Part shown: positions 1 to 5,184 of the stretch, one piece after another
Layout of the letters: each line of letters opens with the position of its first letter
How positions within the stretch are numbered: the first letter of the stretch is position 1
Assembly (NCBI GenBank): GCA_041584015.1
Contig: JBFHES010000259.1
Span: 1 to 6,407, forward strand
Length of the DNA stretch: 6,407 nucleotides
From: JBFHES01 sp041584015
GTDB lineage: Bacteria > Bacteroidota > Bacteroidia > Bacteroidales > M50B96
Reading direction: 5' to 3'
Translations under genes and position numbers: made by a program
Notes under the pieces: generated by a model
The model's database searches: none
What the model was told of the DNA's origin: nothing
What the model saw: the letters and a program-made list of their open reading frames with translations, nothing else

Positions 1-311
1 ATTTTTCGTGAGATATGAGTAATCGTCCAGAATAAGAACAAGATTGTAAAGGCGCTGGCCAGGGCTGACATGCTATTAATCATCATAGCAACATCTTCAT
101 TGCTCGCTGCAAACATGGAGAAGAATCTGGCAAGAATCATAAATAAGGGAGCGCCAGGAGGATGGCCCACCTCAAGCTTGAATGCTGTGGCAATAAATTC
201 ACCGCAGTCCCAAAGGCTGGCTGTCGGTTCCATAGTTAATAAATAGACTATTGCAGCAATAAAAAATGCTAACCAGCCGAATGTATTATTGAGTAGTTTG
301 AAACTTTTCAT
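1..311 (-). CDS. DUF2723 (GT117-like) multi-pass membrane protein, N-terminal part
   Basis: Reading the minus strand from the ATG at 311-309 gives 103 codons open to the left edge, so only the N-terminus is present. Seen: a hydrophobic segment at residues 10-26, then the motif WDCGEF (34-39), then GHPPGAPLF (49-57), and further hydrophobic stretches at about 57-70 and 79-97. The acidic D-x-G-E motif in the first outer loop followed by GHPPG is the hallmark of the DUF2723 family, polytopic proteins that resemble lipid-linked-sugar-dependent protein O-glycosyltransferases (GT117). Family members are much longer, often around 1000 residues with C-terminal repeats, so most of the gene lies outside. 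Inferred role: O-glycosylation of exported proteins in the inner membrane. The leader upstream of the ATG is A-rich with no Shine-Dalgarno, as usual in Bacteroidota. The gene is divergent from the tRNA unit. Confidence 0.9.
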   Translation of the reverse strand, partial: MKSFKLLNNTFGWLAFFIAAIVYLLTMEPTASLWDCGEFIATAFKLEVGHPPGAPLFMILARFFSMFAASNEDVAMMINSMSALASAFTILFLFWTITHISRK

Positions 312-353
312 TTTCAATATTTTGGAATTTTGTATTCACTGTTTGTAAAAAAG

Positions 354-383
354 CGAAAGTAGGTATTTTATGATTTTATTAAA
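354..383 (-). promoter_or_regulatory. Probable promoter of the DUF2723 gene
   Basis: On the minus strand a TTTA box (383-380) is followed after 18 nt by TACTTTCG (361-354), one base away from the Bacteroidota -7 consensus TAnnTTTG. Transcription would begin near 347, giving a leader of about 35 nt before the ATG at 311. The call rests on pattern and position only. Confidence 0.4.
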
Positions 384-413
384 GGATTATGATTAAAAAA
401 AATTGAGAAAGTG

Positions 414-443
414 TTTGCAGATTCTAAAAAAGTAGTACTTTTG
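414..443 (+). promoter_or_regulatory. Promoter of the tRNA-Gln gene (Bacteroidota type)
   Basis: TTTG at 414-417 and TACTTTTG at 436-443, 18 nt apart, match the -33 TTTG and -7 TAnnTTTG boxes used by the primary sigma factor of Bacteroidota. The -7 box is a full match. Predicted start near 449, leaving a short 5' leader ahead of the tRNA at 466. It faces away from the DUF2723 promoter. Confidence 0.7.
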
Positions 444-465
444 CCACGCGTTTTTTAAGAAGGAC

Positions 466-536
466 TGTCCGATGGTGTAATGGTAGCACTTATGGTTTTG
501 GTCCATACAGTCAAGGTTCGAGTCCTTGTCGGACAA
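466..536 (+). tRNA. trnQ: tRNA-Gln (anticodon UUG)
   Basis: A complete 71-nt cloverleaf can be folded by hand. The acceptor stem TGTCCGA (466-472) pairs perfectly with TCGGACA (529-535), with discriminator A536. The D stem is GTG/CAC (475-477 with 487-489). The anticodon stem TATGG/CCATA (491-495 with 503-507) encloses the loop TTTTGGT, with anticodon TTG at 498-500. The variable loop has 4 nt, and the T arm is CAAGG-TTCGAGT-CCTTG (512-528). The U1-A72 end pair is typical of tRNA-Gln. CCA is not encoded (bases 537-539 are CTT), so it must be added after transcription. Position 37 is G, so this tRNA is not a substrate of the MiaB-like enzyme at the other end of the window. Own promoter upstream and terminator downstream make it a monocistronic unit. 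Confidence 0.97.
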
Positions 537-541
537 CTTTC

Positions 542-574
542 AAACCCTGTTATTTCTAATAGCAGGGTTTTTTT
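542..574 (+). terminator. Intrinsic terminator after tRNA-Gln
   Basis: A 13-bp stem, AAACCCTGTTATT (542-554) with AATAGCAGGGTTT (558-570), contains one G-T pair and closes a 3-nt loop. It runs directly into a T run (568-574). It lies 5 nt after the tRNA 3' end and ends that transcript. Confidence 0.9.
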
Positions 575-704
575 ATTGCTTTTTTTTGGATACAATAATG
601 TCATTGTTGACGCTAGAAATGATTCAATTACAAATAGTTTCGCACTTTCATAAACTTGTTTTTAAATGAGAATTAAATATTTTTTGAAAAGATTTTTAAA
701 AATA

Positions 705-737
705 TTTGGAGGGCATTATACAAATGTCGTATATTTG
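705..737 (+). promoter_or_regulatory. Strong Bacteroidota-type promoter for the small RNA candidate
   Basis: TTTG at 705-708 is followed after 21 nt by TATATTTG at 730-737. Both boxes match consensus exactly (-33 TTTG, -7 TAnnTTTG) and the spacing is in the usual range. The 40 bases upstream are almost pure A/T, as in an UP-like element. Predicted start is near 743. The transcript would reach a terminator within about 80 nt, so the promoter seems to serve a short RNA rather than the acyltransferase gene at 1072. Confidence 0.7.
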
Positions 738-742
738 TACTG

Positions 743-821
743 TTTTGTGGTAAAGGCTAGTCACACAAAACGTCTTAATAGTTAGTTAGTTGATATGCCC
801 CTCTCCCCGAGGGGCTTTTTT
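743..821 (+). ncRNA. Candidate small RNA, about 80 nt, two hairpins
   Basis: Between the consensus promoter and an intrinsic terminator lies a stretch with RNA structure and no credible reading frame. Hairpin 1 is an 8-bp perfect stem, GTTTTGTG (742-749) with CACAAAAC (764-771), closing a 14-nt loop rich in purines (centre TAAAGGCTAG). It is followed by a single-stranded linker with a short tandem GTTA repeat (around 781-790). Hairpin 2 is the terminator stem. The 5' end is set only by the promoter and may be off by a few bases, so the first base of hairpin 1 could be lost. I do not recognise the family. Alternative: a terminated leader (attenuator) of the downstream acyltransferase gene, which starts about 250 nt later. 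That distance and the strength of the terminator make a free-standing sRNA more likely. Confidence 0.5.
797..821 (+). terminator. Intrinsic terminator of the small RNA candidate
   Basis: A 7-bp GC-rich stem, GCCCCTC (797-803) with GAGGGGC (809-815), encloses a TCCCC loop and is followed by TTTTTT and further T-rich sequence (816-826). It is the only GC-rich patch in an otherwise AT-rich spacer and has no protein gene directly before it. Confidence 0.8.
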
Positions 822-1071
822 ATTTTATATGCTTTACGTTTCTGTAGGTCAGTTGTTTATATCTTAAGTTTAACTGTTTTTTGGAATTATTTATTCGGGT
901 GAGTTTGTACATCTGTTCAGACAATTTAGTGATACTTATCACTTTTTTTGTTATTCAAAAAAACTCTTTTAAGGTATTGTTGAAATATTCATCATATAAT
1001 AAGGTGCAATCTTTACGTTTGCTTATTTTTGATGCATTACATAATCCGGTTAGTATTGGCACTAAAATATC
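822..1071. other. AT-rich spacer, no supported gene
   Basis: These 250 bases lie between the small RNA terminator and the acyltransferase start. I see no structured RNA, repeat or conserved protein. An open frame from a TTG at 881 to a TGA at 1073-1075 encodes 64 low-complexity hydrophobic residues and looks like chance in AT-rich DNA. The one signal of note is TACGTTTG at 1014-1021, listed separately. Confidence 0.6.
1014..1021 (+). promoter_or_regulatory. Possible -7 box for the acyltransferase gene
   Basis: TACGTTTG is a full match to TAnnTTTG and would start a transcript near 1027, about 45 nt before the TTG start codon. No TTTG stands at the proper distance upstream, so the -33 half is missing or degenerate. 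Treat it as a weak call. Confidence 0.35.
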
Positions 1072-2028
1072 TTGAATAATCCAAAAGTAACATATCGACA
1101 TCTTTGCAAACAAAATAAAAGTATCCCTTTGTTTAGTCAAGCGTGGTGGCTCGATACTGTTTGTGGAACATCTGGTTGGGATGTTGTGCTTGTTGTGAAG
1201 AATAAGGAAATAGTTGCCGCACTTCCGTTTGTGTTAAGTACTAAGTTTGGCTTCAGAATTATTGCAATGCCTGTATTAACCCAAACTCTTGGTCCCTGGA
1301 TCAATTATCCGGATGGAATGAGTGAAAACGCCAAACTCTCCTTTGATAAAAAAGTTATGACGGAGCTTATTGAAGCGCTTCCTGAATATGATTACTTTCA
1401 CCAGCATTTCTCATCTCGGATAAAAAATTGGTTGCCTTTTTATTGGAAAGGGTTTAAGCAATCAACCAGATATTCTTATGTGATTAAACCCAATTTTACA
1501 GAAGATCAATTGTGGGCCAATCTTGAAAAATCGGCAAGAAAGAATATTACCAAAGCACGAAAGAATCAAATTGAAGTAGAGGAATTTGATGACATTGATT
1601 TATTTTATCAAATCAATTCGAAAACATTTCAACGCCAAGAACTAAAAGTACCTTATAGCAAACAGCTAGTAGCTGAAATATACGAAAATGCCGGAAGACA
1701 AAATAGTGTCAAGCTTATGAAGGCTTATGATGAGACGGGTGCTGTTCATGCAATTGCTATGGTGGTTTTCGATGCTTCCACGTGCTACTTGTTGTTAGGT
1801 AGTTCAGATCCGGAATTGCGGCAAAGTGGCGCCGAATATATGCTCTACTGGGAACTCATATTATTTGCAATGTCAGAAAATCGAACTTTCGATTTTGAAG
1901 GTAGTATGATGGAAAACATTGAAATTCGTAACAGAAGTTTTGGGGCTCAGCAACAAGCTTATTTTTCTATTTCAAAAACAAATAGCAAACTCTATTCGTT
2001 CTTGCAAATGCTGCGAAAGCGGAATTGA
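1072..2028 (+). CDS. FemAB/BioF2-type acyltransferase (GNAT fold)
   Basis: A 318-residue soluble protein without signal peptide or membrane segment. Seen: a basic motif KSARKNITKARK (153-164), like the segment in FemX/FemAB-type proteins that leads into the second acyltransferase domain. There is also a C-terminal FDFEGSM (273-279) and a closing RSFGAQQQAYF (288-298), features of the Acetyltransf_6 (BioF2-like) and FemAB families. The GNAT-like core spans about 135-300. Known family members move amino-acyl or acyl groups, for example in peptidoglycan bridge or polysaccharide synthesis. The substrate here cannot be told from sequence. Start: an in-frame TAA at 1063-1065 and no ATG before residue 66 make TTG at 1072 the first usable start. 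It is needed to keep the N-terminal strand-helix region (SIPLFSQAWWLDTVCG, 17-32). The gene appears to be transcribed alone. Confidence 0.82.
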   Translation: MNNPKVTYRHLCKQNKSIPLFSQAWWLDTVCGTSGWDVVLVVKNKEIVAALPFVLSTKFGFRIIAMPVLTQTLGPWINYPDGMSENAKLSFDKKVMTELIEALPEYDYFHQHFSSRIKNWLPFYWKGFKQSTRYSYVIKPNFTEDQLWANLEKSARKNITKARKNQIEVEEFDDIDLFYQINSKTFQRQELKVPYSKQLVAEIYENAGRQNSVKLMKAYDETGAVHAIAMVVFDASTCYLLLGSSDPELRQSGAEYMLYWELILFAMSENRTFDFEGSMMENIEIRNRSFGAQQQAYFSISKTNSKLYSFLQMLRKRN

Positions 2029-2108
2029 CTTGCAGTTGATAACAGTTCTTTAACAGAAAGTGTCTAATAATTAACACACCAGTTTAAACCAAAATGTGTT
2101 TGCTCTTG

Positions 2109-2128
2109 TTTGATAAGTATTAATCAAA
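2109..2128. promoter_or_regulatory. Dyad just upstream of the yceI-like gene
   Basis: TTTGAT (2109-2114) and ATCAAA (2123-2128) form an inverted repeat with an 8-nt spacer, ending 10 bases before the ATG at 2139. Size and symmetry would suit a dimeric repressor or a start-masking hairpin, but short AT-rich dyads also occur by chance. Confidence 0.25.
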
Positions 2129-2138
2129 ACTAAAGAAA

Positions 2139-2693
2139 ATGAAAAGATCAATCCTTGCTTTTTTAATTGTTAGCTTATTATCTACTGTAACTTACTCTCA
2201 AAAGTATCTATCTAAAACCGGACATATCTGGTTCTTTTCATCAACGGCTGTTGAAGATATTGAAGCACACAACCATCAGTCGTCGGCAATAATCGATAGT
2301 GAAAATGGGGAAGTAGTAGTGTCGGTGTTAATGAAATCGTTTGAGTTTGAGAAAGCACTGATGGAAGAGCATTTTAATGAGAATTATATAGAATCTGATA
2401 AATTTCCGAAAGGAAAATTTAAAGGTTCAATCACAAACATAGAGGAAGTGGATTTTAGCAAAAATGGCGACTATGAGGCTGCTGTTAGTGGAGCATTAAC
2501 TATTCATGGAACTCCTAAGGATGTGGAAACTAAAATGAATATTAATGTGAAAGGAGACAAGGTGCGTGTAACGGGTAAATTCTCGGTTTCGCCGTCTGAT
2601 TTTGATATTAAGATACCCAAAATGGTTGCCGATAAAATTGCCAAAAATCTGGATGTAAATGTGGATATGGAGTTTTCACCTTATAAAAAATAG
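2139..2693 (+). CDS. Secreted YceI-like family protein
   Basis: A 184-residue protein with a clear Sec signal peptide (residues 1-20, cleavage likely after TYS), so the mature protein is periplasmic. The remainder is one YceI-like domain (PF04264). Diagnostic segments are MEEHFNENYIESDKFPKGKF (75-94), matching the family's x-HF-x-n-FP-x-F pattern, and LTIHGTPK (120-127). The family forms a lipocalin-like beta barrel with a hydrophobic cavity. Some members bind polyisoprenoids or fatty amides, but the ligand here is unknown. The start ATG is preceded by A-rich sequence (TAAAGAAA) and no Shine-Dalgarno. It is the first gene of a two-gene operon with the OB-fold protein, only 3 nt apart, and both act at the envelope. 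No convincing promoter box was found in the 110-nt upstream spacer; TGTGTTTG at 2095-2102 is one mismatch from the -7 box. Confidence 0.92.
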   Translation: MKRSILAFLIVSLLSTVTYSQKYLSKTGHIWFFSSTAVEDIEAHNHQSSAIIDSENGEVVVSVLMKSFEFEKALMEEHFNENYIESDKFPKGKFKGSITNIEEVDFSKNGDYEAAVSGALTIHGTPKDVETKMNINVKGDKVRVTGKFSVSPSDFDIKIPKMVADKIAKNLDVNVDMEFSPYKK

Positions 2694-2696
2694 ATT

Positions 2697-3128
2697 ATGA
2701 ATATTAGAGTTGTTTTAGCCATTGGTTTATTGCTATTGCTCGTTGGAGGTTTGGTTGGCTATTTTATGTACAATAAGCCACACAAGGATATTGTAGGAGC
2801 CAAGGCCGATATTACTATAACTGCCTTAGAGTTGGTTGCTGCATTTGAGAACGATGAAACAGCTGCAAATGCTATGTATTTAAATAAGGTAGTTGCTGCA
2901 AGTGGTACTCTAGTAGATAAAACAAACAATCCCGATGGAACAATTACCTATGTGCTTCTTGATGAGTTTAGTGGTGTGAGCGCCACCTTAGATGCAGATT
3001 TTCAGCGTAATTCAAGAGCTCTGATAAGTGATATTTCTGTTGGTGACGAACTTACGCTTAAAGGAAAATGCGATGGGATGATCATGCTACAGGGCGTGAT
3101 CTTAAATAAATGTTCCATAGAAAAATAA
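2697..3128 (+). CDS. Membrane-anchored OB-fold protein (tRNA_anti-like family)
   Basis: A 143-residue protein. Residues 4-24 form an N-terminal membrane segment or uncleaved signal anchor (no lipobox cysteine), followed by YNKPHKDI (25-32), a join typical of the Bacteroidota tRNA_anti-like family (PF12869). The OB-fold covers about 40-141: ALELVAAFENDETAAN (43-58), YLNKVVAASGTL (61-72), a VSATLD strand (94-99), and the closing GDELTLKGKCDGM (116-128) and ILNKCSI (135-141). Two cysteines (125 and 139) near the C-terminus are usual in the family. Despite the family name, nothing shows tRNA binding; the domain would face the periplasm. Coupling to the YceI-like gene with a 3-nt gap suggests one envelope function. 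A strong terminator follows. Confidence 0.85.
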   Translation: MNIRVVLAIGLLLLLVGGLVGYFMYNKPHKDIVGAKADITITALELVAAFENDETAANAMYLNKVVAASGTLVDKTNNPDGTITYVLLDEFSGVSATLDADFQRNSRALISDISVGDELTLKGKCDGMIMLQGVILNKCSIEK

Positions 3129-3143
3129 TAGAAGGTTGAAGCG

Positions 3144-3181
3144 AAGAACCGGAACTCATAAGTTCCGGTTCTTTTATTTTT
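3144..3181 (+). terminator. Intrinsic terminator of the yceI-like/OB-fold operon
   Basis: A perfect 13-bp stem, AAGAACCGGAACT (3144-3156) with AGTTCCGGTTCTT (3161-3173), closes a CATA loop and is followed by the T-rich stretch TTTTATTTTTG. It sits 15 nt after the OB-fold gene stop codon. The stem begins with A-rich sequence, so it may work less well in the other direction. Confidence 0.93.
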
Positions 3182-3212
3182 GTGGCAATGCATTTATGTC
3201 TATTACCGACTG

Positions 3213-3247
3213 TTTGAAATTATGTGGAAAACAATTACTCATATTTG
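3213..3247 (+). promoter_or_regulatory. Possible promoter of the amidase gene
   Basis: TTTG at 3213-3216 is followed after 23 nt by CATATTTG (3240-3247), one base off the TAnnTTTG consensus. The spacing is slightly long. A start near 3253 would give a 45-nt leader to the GTG at 3298. The terminator just upstream means the amidase needs its own promoter, which favours a signal in this spacer. Confidence 0.4.
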
Positions 3248-3297
3248 TTTGTATATCACTCTAAATGCTCCAATTTAGTAGCATATAATTATATTAA

Positions 3298-4341
3298 GTG
3301 AAGATTTTGTTTGCGAAACTGAATACCCTTAAATTGTTAAGCACGCTGTTGCTGTTTGTGTTGCTAAGTGGAATAGCTTCCGCACAGGCTCCTAAGAATA
3401 AGGTTGTAAAAGCTAAATCTGGCGATGGGATTCATTCCTTGTTAAAAGATCATGGCTTATCGCCAGACAAGTATACAGATGCTTTTATTGAGCTTAACAA
3501 AGCGAAGATAGGGAAGGAGCACCGGATTTTTGCCGGCAATGAGTATAAATTACCTATTGCCAAAGAAATGGTAAGTACCAGCTCAAATTCTAATAAACAG
3601 ATAAAAACCTATGCAATCTTTGGTGAAAAATATAAAAAAGTTGAAATTATTGACAACCAATTGTCCGGAGCTGTTTTTTACATGGTGGCAGGACATGGCG
3701 GACCCGATCCTGGAGCTGTTGGCAAATACAACAAACAAACAGTTTGCGAAGACGAATATGCCTATGATGTTACCTTAAGAGCCGCTCGATATTTGATACA
3801 GCACGGTGCGTTAGTTTATGTGATTGTTCGCGATCCGGACGATGGTATTAGAGATGAGGCCATATTAAAGGTAGATAGGGATGAATATTGCTATCCTGAT
3901 AAGAAAATACCATTGAACCAAAATGCACGTTTGGCACAGCGAAAAAACATCGTTAACAAGTTATATAAAAAATACAAAGGTAGGTATCAACGTGCAATCA
4001 TTATTCACGTCGATTCGCGAAATAAAGGTGAAGATATTGATGTGTTTTTTTATCATGCAAAAAAGAGTAAAAAAGGCAAAGCGCTTAATAATACTTTACT
4101 TGAGACCTTTAAGGCTAAGTATAAAAAGTATCAGCCAACAAGGGGATACAAGGGGAGCGTTTCTGCTCGCGGGCTGTACATGTTAAAGTATTCGCATCCG
4201 GTGGCAAGTTATATTGAGTTGGGAAATATAAATCATCCACGCGATCAAAAGCGATTGATAAAAAAGGACAACAGAGATGCAGTTGCCAAGTGGTTGGTTG
4301 ATGGATTAATTGAAGATTTTAAAAACAGTAAAAAGAAGTAA
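3298..4341 (+). CDS. Secreted N-acetylmuramoyl-L-alanine amidase with LysM-like region
   Basis: A 347-residue exported zinc hydrolase that should cut the bond between MurNAc and the stem peptide in peptidoglycan. Order: signal peptide (1-30, cleavage near ASA-Q), LysM-like segment (about 36-86, SGDGIHSLLKDHGLS and RIFAGNEYKLP), spacer, then Amidase_3 catalytic domain (about 125-342). Likely zinc ligands and catalytic residues are H133 in GHGGPDPGA (132-140), an acidic residue at E151 or E153, H237 in IIHVDS, and E307 in YIELGN. All core positions are kept, so the enzyme is probably active. Odd: the second histidine sits in HVDS rather than the more common HAN/HAD form, and two inserts (about 178-208 and 241-290) are lysine- and aspartate-rich. 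The C-terminus is strongly basic. Start: an in-frame TAA at 3295-3297 directly precedes GTG, making it the earliest start and giving a complete signal peptide; TTG at 3307 would shorten it by three residues. Confidence 0.88.
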   Translation: MKILFAKLNTLKLLSTLLLFVLLSGIASAQAPKNKVVKAKSGDGIHSLLKDHGLSPDKYTDAFIELNKAKIGKEHRIFAGNEYKLPIAKEMVSTSSNSNKQIKTYAIFGEKYKKVEIIDNQLSGAVFYMVAGHGGPDPGAVGKYNKQTVCEDEYAYDVTLRAARYLIQHGALVYVIVRDPDDGIRDEAILKVDRDEYCYPDKKIPLNQNARLAQRKNIVNKLYKKYKGRYQRAIIIHVDSRNKGEDIDVFFYHAKKSKKGKALNNTLLETFKAKYKKYQPTRGYKGSVSARGLYMLKYSHPVASYIELGNINHPRDQKRLIKKDNRDAVAKWLVDGLIEDFKNSKKK

Positions 4342-4446
4342 GCTACTTACATCAATTGTAAAATATATCACATTTATTTTTTAAGCTAAACAATTGTCTT
4401 TCATTCTTGTTAGACATCCACATTAATTAAAAAGTTTATTTAAGTA

Positions 4447-5118
4447 ATGAAGAAGAACAATACACTCACCGAAGTGCAAATTCATAAGGTTCTCGAAGTA
4501 AGAAATCTTACTAAATCTACATACGTGTTGCGCATGGAGCGAAACAACCTGGAGTTTATTCCCGGACAATATATAAGTATTGGAAAAGCAAGAACTATTG
4601 ATAAGCGCGACTATTCAATTTATAGCTCACCCACCGATGACTTTCTGGAAGTACTTATTCGTGAAGTGCGAGATGGTATGGTGTCAAAGGATTTGAAAAA
4701 AATGAAGCCTGGTGATGAGCTTGAACTGGAAGGGCCGTTCGGCTTTTTTCAGTTGAAAAGCGACGAGGTAAAAGAGCGAAAGTATTATTTTATAGCAAGC
4801 GGTACAGGAGTTTCTCCTTTTCATAGTATGGTAAGAAAATATCCTAAGTTAGATTTTACCATGTTACACGGAACAAGCTATGCAGAAGAGGCCTATGAGC
4901 GTGAGCATTTTAAGAAAGGGAAGTACGTGCTTTGTGCTTCGCGCGAAGGGAAGGGCGATTTCTATGGTCGTGTTACCGATTATTTAAACTTTAATAAAGC
5001 ACCGAAAGACAGTCTGTTCTATTTGTGCGGGAACTGTGATATGATTAACGATGTTTTTGATATCCTTGAAGAACAAGGAGTTCCGTCTGAGAATATCCAC
5101 GCTGAGGTTTATTTCTAA
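4447..5118 (+). CDS. Ferredoxin-NADP(+) reductase-like flavoprotein
   Basis: A 223-residue cytoplasmic oxidoreductase of the FNR superfamily, a single polypeptide with no fused iron-sulfur domain. Seen: FAD-binding barrel (about 8-100) with PGQY (39-42) and the RDYSIYSS motif (54-61, equivalent to RxYS). The NAD(P)-binding half (about 110-223) has ASGTGVSPF (117-125), CGNCDMI (194-200) and the C-terminal AEVYF. The family moves electrons between NAD(P)H and ferredoxin or flavodoxin; which cofactor is preferred cannot be read here. Length is at the short end for bacterial FNRs but complete. ATG at 4447 follows A-rich sequence. The 105-nt spacer from the amidase holds no clear terminator or promoter, so co-transcription from the amidase is possible. 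The MiaB-type gene follows 66 nt later with its own promoter. Confidence 0.87.
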   Translation: MKKNNTLTEVQIHKVLEVRNLTKSTYVLRMERNNLEFIPGQYISIGKARTIDKRDYSIYSSPTDDFLEVLIREVRDGMVSKDLKKMKPGDELELEGPFGFFQLKSDEVKERKYYFIASGTGVSPFHSMVRKYPKLDFTMLHGTSYAEEAYEREHFKKGKYVLCASREGKGDFYGRVTDYLNFNKAPKDSLFYLCGNCDMINDVFDILEEQGVPSENIHAEVYF

Positions 5119-5139
5119 GAAGTTTATTTTATACATTTG
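5108..5139 (+). promoter_or_regulatory. Promoter of the MiaB-like gene, overlapping the reductase stop
   Basis: TACATTTG (5132-5139) matches TAnnTTTG fully. TTTA at 5108-5111, 20 nt upstream, fits a -33 box with one mismatch and lies within the last codons of the reductase gene (stop at 5116-5118). A start near 5145 leaves a 40-nt leader before the ATG at 5185. Confidence 0.6.
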
Positions 5140-5184
5140 CAGGCTGATTTTTTGGGATTGTTCCTGATTTAATACAAACGGAAA

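Noticed and set aside
593..609. Imperfect dyad CAATAATG-T-CATTGTTG in the spacer after the tRNA terminator
   Set aside because: The one-base loop cannot form a normal hairpin, the sequence is AT-rich, and it is far from any start site.
724..753. Mini-frame of nine codons from the ATG at 724
   Set aside because: It covers the -7 box and would begin upstream of the predicted transcript start, so it cannot be translated from that RNA.
743..821. Leader attenuator controlling the gene at 1072
   Set aside because: No alternative antiterminator pairing was seen, there is no leader peptide, and 250 nt of unstructured spacer follow the terminator; a separate short RNA fits better, though this is not excluded.
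881..1075. 64-residue open frame on the plus strand, starting at TTG
   Set aside because: Low-complexity hydrophobic composition in AT-rich DNA, non-ATG start, no recognisable family and no clear promoter directly before it. Kept only as a possible coupling element in a finding.
955..1140. 61-residue open frame on the minus strand
   Set aside because: It overlaps the well-supported start of the acyltransferase gene and the spacer, and encodes nothing recognisable.
3923..4186. 87-residue open frame inside the amidase gene, other frame
   Set aside because: It lies wholly within the catalytic domain of the amidase; its lysine-rich product is a frame shadow of that gene.
4353..4396. Two CAATTG copies (CAATTGT at 4353 and ACAATTG at 4390) as a terminator stem after the amidase
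   Set aside because: The 30-nt AT-rich loop, short weak stem and lack of a T run after the second arm make it a poor terminator.
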